Positions 8,018-16,478 of a DNA stretch of 64,000 nt are shown here, piece by piece (within the stretch, counting starts at the first letter, position 1; every line of letters starts with the position of its first letter). The DNA comes from Gammaproteobacteria bacterium (lineage in GTDB: Bacteria; Pseudomonadota; Gammaproteobacteria; JAIEPX01), in NCBI GenBank assembly GCA_019748175.1, contig JAIEPX010000017.1, forward strand, positions 1 through 64,000. The letters run 5' to 3'. The notes below the pieces were generated by a model that saw nothing but the letters and a program-made list of their open reading frames with translations, ran no database searches and was not told where the DNA came from. Both the position numbers and the translations under genes were made by a program.

Positions 8018-8314
8018 ATGTTCGTAATTCTATTAAACTACAAAGTACCCATTGAGAGAATTGATGAGCACGTTGTTGCCCATCGTCAATTTCTGGAAGA
8101 GGGCTACCAAAAAAATTATTTCGTCACCTCAGGACCTAAAATTCCTCGGACTGGTGGGGTAATCATTTCACAACTCAATGAACGAGAAAAGCTTGATAAT
8201 ATTCTAAAAAATGATCCATTCAAAATTCATGATTTAGCGGACTATCAGATCATTGAATTTACACCATTGAAGTACCATCAAGAATTTGCAACATTTATTT
8301 CAAAATCTTTATGA
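8018..8314 (+). CDS. YciI-family protein
   Basis: A 98-residue protein starting MFVILLNYKVPIERIDEHVVAHRQFLEEG, the YciI/ferredoxin-like alpha+beta fold. In that family a His and an Asp act in a putative active site; here H23 or H27 and the D in NDPF (about 70) are candidates. The closing DYQIIEFTPLKY matches family members. It follows the FAD gene by 74 bases and may form an operon with it. Its 3' end overlaps the convergent YggU gene by 20 bases. The function of the family is mostly unknown. Confidence 0.85.
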   Translation: MFVILLNYKVPIERIDEHVVAHRQFLEEGYQKNYFVTSGPKIPRTGGVIISQLNEREKLDNILKNDPFKIHDLADYQIIEFTPLKYHQEFATFISKSL

Positions 8315-8567
8315 TTTTATCTTGGCTTAATTCACCGCGTACGATAAGGAGGGCTGATTTCGGTACTTCCAGTGCCTTTGCCAATAATTTCAAAACAGCC
8401 TCATTGGCTTTTCCGCTCTCAGCAGGGACAGTAACATAGACCCTGAGGCGAGTAGATCCATCTTGCGTTTTCTCTACCTTAATACGATTTGATGATGCGT
8501 TGGGCGCGACTCTTACTGTTAGTCTGTCACCTGCACAAACTTTCCAATTTTTTAAGTCTTCAAGCAA
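8295..8567 (-). CDS. DUF167 / YggU-family protein
   Basis: A 90-residue protein. LTVRVAPNASSNRIKV, then VTVPAESGKANEAVLKLLAKALEVPKSALLIVRGELSQDK, is the DUF167 (YggU) signature with the conserved P-A-x-x-G-K-A-N. I take TTG 8567 as start because AGAGGTG sits about 7-9 nt upstream and no ATG is available. The family's function is unestablished. In the leftward direction it follows the CTLQ-ended repeat gene, separated by a hairpin that overlaps its ribosome site. Confidence 0.9.
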   Translation of the reverse strand: MLEDLKNWKVCAGDRLTVRVAPNASSNRIKVEKTQDGSTRLRVYVTVPAESGKANEAVLKLLAKALEVPKSALLIVRGELSQDKIIKILK

Positions 8568-8574
8568 TTTTTCA

Positions 8575-8596
8575 CCTCTAATAAGCGTATTAGAGG
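8575..8596. promoter_or_regulatory. Perfect 9-bp hairpin over the yggU ribosome-binding site
   Basis: CCTCTAATA (8575-8583) and TATTAGAGG (8588-8596) pair perfectly around the 4-base loop AGCG. In the minus-strand transcript the GAGG used by the TTG start at 8567 is within the stem. There is no T-run, so it is not a standard terminator. Confidence 0.5.
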
Positions 8597-8617
8597 CGAG
8601 TCACACTAATAGACTTT

Positions 8618-9439
8618 TCACTGTAGTGTACAGCCACTTTCTTTTTCCTTCGATGGCACAACAGATCTATTCGCATTTGTGTTAGCAGATTGCACTTCTT
8701 TGTGAAAGTTTTTCTCTGAGACTTTTGTTGAAGGAGGTGGTGGTGCTGCTTTAGCAGTAGCGGAAGAGTTTTTGGCAACTGCTGCTGGCTGGTTTGATTT
8801 TTTCTGTTCGTATAATTGTTTTTCTTCTTCAGTGCAGTAAATCAGTGCTGTTTGTATAAATTTAGGATCTTTACATCGAGCGAGATAATCAATAGGGGAT
8901 GTTCCTTTAGCGTTTATTTCAAAGTGAAAACAAAAGTCTTTCTCTGGAATTTCTGCTATAAGTAGCATCATTTTAGCGGCATCGGCATGCAAGACTGATT
9001 TAGCAAAGAAAAATTTTAGTGGACCAACATTACCCGATTCTTTCATTATATCGATGGCTGTTTGAATTTCTTCTAAAGTTAGTGGTGCGTTCAAGCAATC
9101 AACTTGTCTTTGAAGATCTGCATGTATTCCAGCATATACTGCCAGCTGTTTTTGATTGCAGTATTCCAATACGATTCTTTTTACTTCCTTATTATTTTTG
9201 CATCGAATAAGATAATCAAAAGGGGTTCTGCCGAGATCGTCGACTTCTCGTTCTCCTTGAAAATTTTCTTTTCCAATCTGGTCGAGGATCGAAGCTAATT
9301 TATCTGTTCTTTCGTTACCAATTGCAATGATTAGTAATGAATATAATATAGTTTCGTCGCCCATTTGTTTTTTCATATCGGCCGCTGTTTGAATAGCTGC
9401 ATCAGAGAGTACATCATCAATTGGGGCAGGTAGTTTCAT
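8618..9439 (-). CDS. Tandem-repeat (ankyrin-like) protein with C-terminal CTLQ motif
   Basis: A 273-residue protein with GGAGAG before ATG 9439. It contains two copies of a ~110-residue unit. IQTAADMKKQMGDE...GRTPFDYLIRCKNNKEV (about 15-95) corresponds to IQTAIDIMKESGNV...GTSPIDYLARCKDPKFI (about 122-200). TPFDYL and SPIDYL are ankyrin-like turns. After about residue 212 comes a low-complexity Pro/Ala/Ser linker with AAPPPPSTK. The last four residues are CTLQ, formally a C-a-a-X box of the type farnesylated by eukaryotic hosts. A secreted effector is plausible; this is inference. I recognise no named family. Confidence 0.8.
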   Translation of the reverse strand: MKLPAPIDDVLSDAAIQTAADMKKQMGDETILYSLLIIAIGNERTDKLASILDQIGKENFQGEREVDDLGRTPFDYLIRCKNNKEVKRIVLEYCNQKQLAVYAGIHADLQRQVDCLNAPLTLEEIQTAIDIMKESGNVGPLKFFFAKSVLHADAAKMMLLIAEIPEKDFCFHFEINAKGTSPIDYLARCKDPKFIQTALIYCTEEEKQLYEQKKSNQPAAVAKNSSATAKAAPPPPSTKVSEKNFHKEVQSANTNANRSVVPSKEKESGCTLQ

Positions 9440-9548
9440 AGTGCGCTCTCCTGTAAAATAGATTACTAAAGATCAAAGCGTATTTGTAAAAATTTGGCTG
9501 AACCCTAACATAATTTAGTATAAAAGTCCAGTCAGTGAGGGGCCCAAG

Positions 9549-11816
9549 TCACTCTTTTCTTAAGGCTGCAAGCAAGGCAGAAGCCATGGCATTGGGCGGT
9601 TGTTCTGCTTTCACCGGCTTTTGACGTTGTTGAGTTTCTTTGGGTGCAGGAGAATCTTTAGATTTTTCATCAAGACGTCGTGTAAGACTAATACGTGCCC
9701 GAGATATATCAATTTCAAGCACCTTCACTTGTATAATCTCTCCTACTTTAATGACTTCTTTAGGATCTTTGATGAAGTGATTCGCTAATTGAGAAATATG
9801 GATGAGTCCATCTTGATGCACGCCAATATCAACAAATGCGCCGAAATTTGCCACGTTGGTCACAACACCTTCCAATACCATGCCTGGTTTAATATCGTTG
9901 ATGCTGACCACACCTTCTTTAAAATTAGCGGTTTTAAATTCAGGACGAGGATCTCGACCTGGTTTATCTAATTCACGAATAATATCGGTTATGGTGGGGA
10001 CTCCAAAAGTTTCATCGGTAAAGTCGCTAGGATTTAATTTTTTGAGTAGCTCTGAATTTCCCATTATTTCTCGCAGAGTTTTTTTCTGTTGAGCTAAAAT
10101 TCGTTCTACGATCGTATAAGCTTCTGGGTGAACGGCGGACGCATCAAGAGGATTTTCGCCTTGAGTGATTCGTAAAAAACCTGCCGCTTGTTGGAATTTT
10201 TTATCACCTAAGCCTGGAACTTTTTTTACGGACATTCTATTTTTAAATCGCCCATTTCCATCACGATAAGCGATGATATTTTTTGCCAGCGTTTCATTTA
10301 AACCTGCAACGGAAGCGAGTAGTGGTACAGAAGCGGTGTTAAGATCGACTCCTACAGCATTCACACAATCTTCTAAAACAGTTTGAAGGCTACTACCTAA
10401 TTTAATTTGATTCACATCATGTTGATATTGACCTACTCCGATGGCTTTTGGATCTATTTTGATCAGCTCAGCAAGTGGATCCTGAAGTCGGCGTGCGATT
10501 GAAACTGCGCCCCGATAAGTCACATCAAGTTCTGGAAATTCTTTTGCGGCCAGTTCAGAAGCAGAATAAACAGAAGCGCCCGCTTCTGACACGACGATTT
10601 TAGTGAGTTTTAATTGAGGTAATTTTTGCATGAGTTCTGTGACGAGTTTATCGGTCTCTCGTGAACCCGTTCCGTTGCCAATACTCACCAAATCCACCTT
10701 AAATTCTTGAGCTAATTTAGCGAGTGTCGTTAAGGAACCTTTCCAATCTTCGCGAGGTACGTGCGGAAAAATGGTCGTAAACGTTAATAATTTTCCAGTA
10801 TCATCAATGACTACAACTTTGACGCCCGTGCGTAATCCTGGATCTAGCCCCATAGTGACTCGATTTCCTGCAGGAGCTGCCATCAATAAATTTTTTAAAT
10901 TATCAGCGAAAACGCGAATTGCTTCTTCTTCAGCGCTTTGTCGTAAACGAGTCATGAGATCGAGTTCTAAATAAAGTTGTAACTTTAATCGCCAGGTTTT
11001 TTCTACAGTTTCATAGAGCCATGTATCGGCTGGGCGATTTTGTCGTGCAATATTAAATGTTGAAGCAATACGAGAAATGCAATCAGCATTTTGATCGTCG
11101 TTCAGTGTTAAAGAAAGTCGTAAAATATCTTCGGCTCTACCACGAAATAAAGCCAGTGCGCGATGAGAGGGGATTTTATTTATAGGTTCTTTATAGTTAA
11201 AATAATCAGTAAATTTTTTACCTACCTCATCTTTTCCTTTTGCAACGATGCTTTCTAAAATACTATTTTTCCAGACATATTCACGGAGCGAACCGAGTAA
11301 ATCGGCGTGTTCTGAAAATTGCTCCATCAATATTTGACGAGCTCCTTCAAGCGCTGCAGCAGCATCATTAATTTGATGTTCTGCGTTGAGGAATTTTTCA
11401 GCTTCTGATAGTGGATTTAATGTGGGATTTGCTAGAAGTTGTTCAGCCAAAGGTGCGAGACCTGCTTCGCGAGCAATTTGAGCTTTTGTGCGTCTTTTAG
11501 GCTTGTAGGGCAAATATAAATCTTCGAGAGTGGCTTTGTCTTCAGAGGCTAATATGGCGGCTTGAAGTTCAGGCGTCATTTTCTGCTGTTCAGTTATGCT
11601 ATTGATAATCGTCAGGCGGCGCTCTTCGAGTTCACGCCAGTAGTTCAGTTTTTGTTCTAGTGTACGTAACTGTGTATCGTCCAGGCTACCGGTGACTTCT
11701 TTGCGATATCGAGCGATAAACGGAACTGTAGAGCCCGCATCGAGTAGTGTGATAACAGCTGCGACCTGTTTTTCATTGACTTTGAGGTGGTCTGCAATTT
11801 TGCGTGTAATATCCAT
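9549..11816 (-). CDS. tex: Tex-family RNA-binding transcription accessory protein
   Basis: A 755-residue protein with the full Tex layout. It has an N-terminal helical domain (MDITRKIADHLKVNEKQV... VPFIARYRKEVTGSLDD), a YqgF RNase H-like domain (VTMGLDPGLRTGVKVVVID, near 320), helix-hairpin-helix repeats (LNTASVPLLASVAGLNETLAKNI and KVPGLGDKKFQQAAGFLRI), and a C-terminal S1 domain (GMVLEGVVTNVANFGAFVDIGVHQDGLIH). Tex binds nucleic acid and affects transcription and toxin expression in Bordetella and Pseudomonas. I prefer ATG 11816, with GAGG upstream, over the 30-codon extension to 11906. The tail (QRQKPVKAEQPPNAMASALLAAL) is normal for the family. Confidence 0.95.
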   Translation of the reverse strand: MDITRKIADHLKVNEKQVAAVITLLDAGSTVPFIARYRKEVTGSLDDTQLRTLEQKLNYWRELEERRLTIINSITEQQKMTPELQAAILASEDKATLEDLYLPYKPKRRTKAQIAREAGLAPLAEQLLANPTLNPLSEAEKFLNAEHQINDAAAALEGARQILMEQFSEHADLLGSLREYVWKNSILESIVAKGKDEVGKKFTDYFNYKEPINKIPSHRALALFRGRAEDILRLSLTLNDDQNADCISRIASTFNIARQNRPADTWLYETVEKTWRLKLQLYLELDLMTRLRQSAEEEAIRVFADNLKNLLMAAPAGNRVTMGLDPGLRTGVKVVVIDDTGKLLTFTTIFPHVPREDWKGSLTTLAKLAQEFKVDLVSIGNGTGSRETDKLVTELMQKLPQLKLTKIVVSEAGASVYSASELAAKEFPELDVTYRGAVSIARRLQDPLAELIKIDPKAIGVGQYQHDVNQIKLGSSLQTVLEDCVNAVGVDLNTASVPLLASVAGLNETLAKNIIAYRDGNGRFKNRMSVKKVPGLGDKKFQQAAGFLRITQGENPLDASAVHPEAYTIVERILAQQKKTLREIMGNSELLKKLNPSDFTDETFGVPTITDIIRELDKPGRDPRPEFKTANFKEGVVSINDIKPGMVLEGVVTNVANFGAFVDIGVHQDGLIHISQLANHFIKDPKEVIKVGEIIQVKVLEIDISRARISLTRRLDEKSKDSPAPKETQQRQKPVKAEQPPNAMASALLAALRKE

Positions 11817-11941
11817 TGTATAGGCCTCTATCGGTGAAAAAAGAGGCGAATTATACCATGGCAGGGGAGTGCTGTGAATGAAAGTTTTTATGTGTGATTT
11901 TTGCAAAACTAATTCAAATAATATAAAGAACTTTATTGTAG

Positions 11942-12400
11942 TTATTTGCCCAATCTTTCTATGTTATCAGAATCAGTAGTTGCTGGATGATTATAGCGAT
12001 CTTGGTTTTCTAGCACTGTAATAGCTTTTTTTTGATTAGGGTACATCTGGTTATGTTTAAACTCATGCGCACTAAAAGCGTATAGAATAGATTTATGGAA
12101 TTGTCCGGTTTGAGTCAGTTCTTTAATTGTATGCTTATCACATCCGTAGGCTAGTATATACCCTTTACCAGGGGCTGTTTTAGGAACACTTAGTACGGCT
12201 TGTTCTTCAGTGCAGTATAAGGAGATTGGAAACAAATCCTTGTGAGCGTCCAGTTTACCGCTAATGAGCGCTCTAACACTTTGTTCGTTGCCCATAAAGT
12301 AAGCGAACCAGGGTTCTGTAGGTTGCCTAGATTGTAGCATTTTAAGTTGGTTTTCAGCTTCGAGAATGGGAGAGGTCTCTGTATGTTTTAGAAAATACAC
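11942..12400 (-). CDS. Hypothetical protein, 152 aa
   Basis: Starts at GTG 12400 (MYFLKHTETSPILEAENQLKM) with only a weak GGGG site. The product is soluble, without signal or membrane segments. Visible motifs are WFAYFMGNEQSVRALISGK, YCTEEQAV and ILYAFSAHEFKHNQMYPNQKKA. The phrase YCTEEQ is also seen as IYCTEEEKQ in the CTLQ protein at 8618-9439, and both carry ISLYC/ALIYC contexts, so a distant relation is possible. I do not recognise a family. Confidence 0.6.
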   Translation of the reverse strand: MYFLKHTETSPILEAENQLKMLQSRQPTEPWFAYFMGNEQSVRALISGKLDAHKDLFPISLYCTEEQAVLSVPKTAPGKGYILAYGCDKHTIKELTQTGQFHKSILYAFSAHEFKHNQMYPNQKKAITVLENQDRYNHPATTDSDNIERLGK

Positions 12401-12617
12401 CGTTATTACCCCACAAGTTGTGTTAGGTTAAAAAGATACGATTTTTTATAAGAAAAGTCCAATCTAACTTTATTAGTTTTTTTATTAATAATCACAACCC
12501 CTCTATGGTTTATAATAAATCATAATAAGGGCACCATAAGCATCTTGGATTTTGCTTCAGCGCGTGTAGTAAATACAATTCAGTGAACGTTCAACCTGAT
12601 AGGTATTATATGCCGCT

Positions 12618-12776
12618 TTACCTAAATAAATGCATCACGAGTGAAATTACAAAAAGAACAATAAATATAAAAAATAATATTCTCGCAAAATAAGCGGCTT
12701 CTACCGCGATTCCTGTGAATCCTAATACACCAGCAATAATCGAAATAATTAAGAAAATTAATATCCAGCTTAACAT
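12618..12776 (-). CDS. DUF1328-type small membrane protein
   Basis: A 52-residue product, [20 protein letters not shown] then [18 protein letters not shown] and a short basic end. It has two membrane segments, and the pattern W-x-x-x-F-x-x-x-x-x-x-A-x-x-G-F-x-G-I-A fits DUF1328 (YtjA-like) proteins. The ribosome site GGAGGGG sits about 8 nt before ATG 12776. The family is widespread in proteobacteria, often stress-associated, with unknown function. It lies 27 bases downstream of the next small membrane gene, so the two form a pair. Confidence 0.85.
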   Translation of the reverse strand: MLSWILIFLIISIIAGVLGFTGIAVEAAYFARILFFIFIVLFVISLVMHLFR

Positions 12777-12803
12777 AATATAACCCCTCCCATTGATGCT
12801 GAC

Positions 12804-12962
12804 TTATCTACCAATAAGAATAAAAATTCCAGACGCTAAAGCAAGGACTGATAGAACGATTGGTGGAATAGCTAAGCCGGCAATTAAACCGCTAAGACCG
12901 ATCAATATCAGATAGATCGCTAAAAGGATGTATCCGATATTACTGATAAATGCAATTCTCAT
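12804..12962 (-). CDS. Small two-segment membrane protein, 52 aa
   Basis: Translates to MRIAFISNIGYILLAIYLIL, then a Gly-rich turn (IGLSGLIAGLAIPPIV) and a second hydrophobic segment ending ILIGR. AAGGAG lies 7-8 nt before ATG 12962, a strong site. It resembles short paired membrane proteins found next to DUF1328 genes, but I cannot name a family. Same direction as the DUF1328 gene and probably co-transcribed with it. Confidence 0.75.
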   Translation of the reverse strand: MRIAFISNIGYILLAIYLILIGLSGLIAGLAIPPIVLSVLALASGIFILIGR

Positions 12963-13301
12963 AGGCCTCTCCTTTAAAAACTATAAATTAAGACCACCTC
13001 CTTATGATTATAGCATAAATTTGCTTGGCTTGCTGCGATGGCTTGAGGCCAAGCCTGTAGGCCCATTTTGAGCATATTGTAACTGCAGACGCCTTGGCTG
13101 CGACCACAATAAAAAACTACTGGATCATAGTATGCCCTATTTTTTACCATCCAAACGGCGATGTGCCAGGTAGTTGGTAGGCCCGCCAGACAAACGTTTT
13201 GGCAGGGAGGCGTATTGTGAAGAGGTTGGAGTTTGCTGAAAACCGGCGAAAATCGTGCTATGAGCTATAATTACAGTAGAAATGGGAGGAGGTATTCAAA
13301 C
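12963..13301. other. Intergenic region, no gene seen
   Basis: These 339 bases carry divergent upstream sequence for the small membrane pair (leftward) and the 1054-aa gene (rightward). Visible features are a TATAAT at 13266-13271 inside GAGCTATAATTACAG, and GGAGGAGG at 13285-13292, the ribosome site of the next gene. The stretch 13021-13100 is richer in G+C with short inverted fragments (GGCTTG/CAAGCC) but no clear hairpin with a T-run. Confidence 0.5.
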
Positions 13302-16300
13302 ATGTCAAATAAGGGCATTGATGAAAAAGTCATTAAGCGCATGCGTGGGGAAACACAAAGACTGGTTACGGCTATCGAAAAAGCAGAGGGTGCTGATGTT
13401 AGAAAAATAACATTAAAAGCGCAGGCAGTTGAAAGATATCAAGAAATATGTGATGAAAGTCCAAGTAAATTTAATAGCTTTCTGAAATTGATGGGTCAAC
13501 AGTCTGCTGAAAATTTAAAAGTTTTAACTGAAATGGATAGCTATCTCACTAATAAAGTTAGTTCTATAATAACTCTTTTACGAGAATCTCCAAATATTGC
13601 CAGTGAAGATCAAGCACTTTTTGAAAATCTACGATTGCTGGCTGGGCTAAATAATAAATATAAAGAAGCTATTTTCTCAGAGCTCAATAAACCAGAAAAT
13701 AAAGATAAAGTAGGTATTATGGTAAGTCATCTGTTGTCTCATGATGTTGTGACACGCAAAGAGGTTAAAAAACAATTCACGAATCAAGAACCCTCTGTAA
13801 AGATGGCATTATTAGTAGACACTTTAATGAGATCAAAAACAACTGGTTCAATATCAATTAGTGAACAAGTAACAGAAATTAAAAGATTAGCTGAATCAGA
13901 TGCAAGCGCAAGAGGAGTTCTTTTCAGTTCTTTGATGTCGTTAGGTTATGCTACTAATAGAAAAACAGAAGGGTTAACTGGGAAATTAATGAGTTTAATT
14001 TTACCGGAAGATCGAGAAAATGCACTTAAATGGAGTCATCATGAATTAAGTACTGTGCTTGATCATATGAGTCACTACGTTGCGAAGGATGATCATTCAA
14101 AAAACCTTTATGACTGGGCCCTTGTTGAGGTAGTAGGAGAAGAAGTTAGTAGATTGTCATCTGAGGCTGGTTTAGGAGGTGCTCATTCAGAAACAAGTAC
14201 CGTAGATACTATTGATAAGGCTGGGAAAACCAAAAGGACAGGTGATGATATTGCAAAAGAATTCGTACATAGTTTAGTTGGTTTAGGAATTAAACCAGAT
14301 GTACATACTTCAAGATGGGCTGCTATAACAGGAAATCTCTTTGAAGGTGGGAATCTTAAATTCACTGAAGTGATGTTAGATTGCGCTAGAGAACTTAATA
14401 TAATAAGACTGAATTCTGATAGAAAAATAACTGATGTAAATTGGACCCGCGCTTTGAATCCATTTGTGCTTCTAGAATATGCTTTTTTAGCGCTTGAGGT
14501 GGGTGTAAAAAGAGTAAGTGTGATTTTTGGAGAGCACACAACCGCTCGTGCAATATTTCAGGCTCCTTTTGTAGCGTTAATTAGAATTCCTAGAATCGTT
14601 TTGGATGTTTTTGGAAGCGCAACATCGACTAATGTAGTTCCTGATCGATATCGTGCTGCAGAAAAAGCAGAAAATAAGTCAGTTGAAAATTATAAAGGAA
14701 AAATGCAGTCATTTGAATTCGATAAGCATGCAAGTACTAAATGGGCGCTAGTAAACTTTATGTATGCCCATCGAAAAGAAGGTGCGTATTCGAATGTAAC
14801 TACCGCTTATGATCAACAAATCTCTCAACTACTTGTGTCAAGAAAAAATAATAGTGATGCATCAAGATTGGCTGCAATAGAAGTAATGGCGTTGAGAAAT
14901 ACTTTAGTAGAGTTTGAAGGAAAGACAATAAAAACGAGCGCCGATAAATTGGTGATCGAGAGTGTCAAATCGAATTTAGAAGCAGGTTTAAAAAAATTGG
15001 AGGCTGAAGTTTCTAAGGAATCAGTACGGGAAGAGGCAAAGGATGGATCAATACTAGAAGGAGGACAAACCATGACAGATACTATGCGAAGTGATTCGCG
15101 AAGTGAAGCAGCTGATGAATCAGTAATGTCGCTTAATTTAGGAGTGGCGAAGGCAGAACCTGCATTAGACACGAGCAGCGGTGTATCTATTGGTAGCGAT
15201 ACCGAGGAAGGGGTGTCTGAATCGTCACCAAGAACCGAGAGAGAATCGCTGTTGGGAGTGGAAAAAGCGGAGGAGCCGGTTTCTCTGTTTGGAAGATTGA
15301 GACAGGCGGTTGCGGGTTTGTTTGGAGGAGGAAAAGCGGAAGCGAAAACAGGGGTTGAGGCGGCCGGAACTAAAGTTGCGGAGTATGAATATAATCAGGT
15401 GCGGTTGAATGGCTATGCGGATAAATTTAGAGGTAAGGGAGATGAGTTTAATGCGTGGCTTAAAGCTCAAGGGGGGCAGTTGGAAATTGTTAATGAAAAA
15501 GAATTTGGTAAGTTTCCAATTGAGTTTAAGGGAGGACAAAGAATTGAATTGAGTGGAAATGGAAAAGATGTAGTGATGAAGGGATTTTCATCTGTAGGAT
15601 ATGCAAGTTTTAGGCGTGAAGTATTTGGTAAAACGAAACCTGATTCCATCAGTGTTTCTGCAACAAGGCCAAGTTCAGTCAAAGATATCGCTAGTTTGTT
15701 GGAATCAAAAAATAAAACTACATTCACGAGTGTATTAACGAGTGTTGGGTTAATGTTCCAACAAGTAGGGTCTGCTATAAAATCGTTTTTTACTGGACCA
15801 CCCACTCCAGCAGCACAAACGGTAAAATCTGAGCCTTCTGTTGCTAAAGCCGATGAGACGAGTAGGGTGAGTGTTGAAAAAAGCGAAGTTGCGCGTACGC
15901 CTAAACCAGCGCCAGTGCCCACATCGACAGCGTCTGTTGCTGTCGATCAAAAAAGAAGTTCACTGCCACCTACACCTGTTAGTGTTGAACCTAAAAATGA
16001 AAGACGACAAATTACTAGTGCTCCGGCAAAAGGAATACCTTTATGGGTATCAAGAGTCAAGGTCACTGTCGCAAGTAATAATGATTTACAGAGTACCCAA
16101 GCCACTGTAACCAATTATGCAAATACGCATGGTTTTCGAGATGTTCAAGTAGAACAAAAACCCCATTCTCTTTCAATGCAATTAGAAGATAATAAAGGTG
16201 GGCGTTTATCTATTTCAGCACAACAAGGTAAGCCTGTGGTCGACATAGAGGAAGTAAAACGATCTGACGATACTCCCAATCATATTGCTAATATTGCGAC

Positions 16301-16466
16301 AGATTTACCTAATAAAGGGCCTAAAGATGTCACAGTGAACGGAAGAGAGTCAATGAAAGAGAAAGTACAGACTGCCCTCACCACGGTAGGAGATCATAAG
16401 ATTACCACGGCAGCAGATAAAGAAAATCTCTCTCATGTCGCTAATCAGCCATCACCACATAAATAA
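13302..16466 (+). CDS. Large hypothetical protein, 1054 aa, effector-like
   Basis: I chose ATG 13302 because GGAGGAGG ends 9 nt upstream; the frame is open back to 13233. Residues 1-~400 are helical and charged. Near 390-450 are moderately hydrophobic helices (FVLLEYAFLALEVGVKRV, APFVALIRIPRIVLDVFG) that could bind membranes. From ~590 the protein is Ser/Glu/Lys-rich and disordered-looking, with two related ~70-residue segments: one with FKGGQRIELSGNGKDVVMKGF (near 750), one with NKGGRLSISAQQGKPVVDIE (near 970). There is no signal peptide. A strong ribosome site inside the frame (15058-15064) precedes M591. It converges, 12 bases apart, with the giant gene. No family is recognised; the length and low-complexity linkers fit a secreted effector, by context only. 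Confidence 0.75.
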   Translation: MSNKGIDEKVIKRMRGETQRLVTAIEKAEGADVRKITLKAQAVERYQEICDESPSKFNSFLKLMGQQSAENLKVLTEMDSYLTNKVSSIITLLRESPNIASEDQALFENLRLLAGLNNKYKEAIFSELNKPENKDKVGIMVSHLLSHDVVTRKEVKKQFTNQEPSVKMALLVDTLMRSKTTGSISISEQVTEIKRLAESDASARGVLFSSLMSLGYATNRKTEGLTGKLMSLILPEDRENALKWSHHELSTVLDHMSHYVAKDDHSKNLYDWALVEVVGEEVSRLSSEAGLGGAHSETSTVDTIDKAGKTKRTGDDIAKEFVHSLVGLGIKPDVHTSRWAAITGNLFEGGNLKFTEVMLDCARELNIIRLNSDRKITDVNWTRALNPFVLLEYAFLALEVGVKRVSVIFGEHTTARAIFQAPFVALIRIPRIVLDVFGSATSTNVVPDRYRAAEKAENKSVENYKGKMQSFEFDKHASTKWALVNFMYAHRKEGAYSNVTTAYDQQISQLLVSRKNNSDASRLAAIEVMALRNTLVEFEGKTIKTSADKLVIESVKSNLEAGLKKLEAEVSKESVREEAKDGSILEGGQTMTDTMRSDSRSEAADESVMSLNLGVAKAEPALDTSSGVSIGSDTEEGVSESSPRTERESLLGVEKAEEPVSLFGRLRQAVAGLFGGGKAEAKTGVEAAGTKVAEYEYNQVRLNGYADKFRGKGDEFNAWLKAQGGQLEIVNEKEFGKFPIEFKGGQRIELSGNGKDVVMKGFSSVGYASFRREVFGKTKPDSISVSATRPSSVKDIASLLESKNKTTFTSVLTSVGLMFQQVGSAIKSFFTGPPTPAAQTVKSEPSVAKADETSRVSVEKSEVARTPKPAPVPTSTASVAVDQKRSSLPPTPVSVEPKNERRQITSAPAKGIPLWVSRVKVTVASNNDLQSTQATVTNYANTHGFRDVQVEQKPHSLSMQLEDNKGGRLSISAQQGKPVVDIEEVKRSDDTPNHIANIATDLPNKGPKDVTVNGRESMKEKVQTALTTVGDHKITTAADKENLSHVANQPSPHK
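15058..15074 (+). promoter_or_regulatory. Internal in-frame ribosome-binding site and ATG
   Basis: AAGGAGG (15058-15064), a full match to the anti-SD, lies 7 bases before ATG 15072. That ATG is in frame with the 1054-aa gene (codon 591). The site could yield a separate 464-residue C-terminal product starting MTDTMRSDSRSEAADE, right where the composition shifts to low complexity. Confidence 0.55.
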
Positions 16467-16478
16467 ATATGATCAAAA

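Noticed and set aside
9516-9548. Terminator after tex
   Set aside because: GTGAGGGGCCCAAGTCAC is only a weak, interrupted inverted repeat and no T-run follows on the minus strand.
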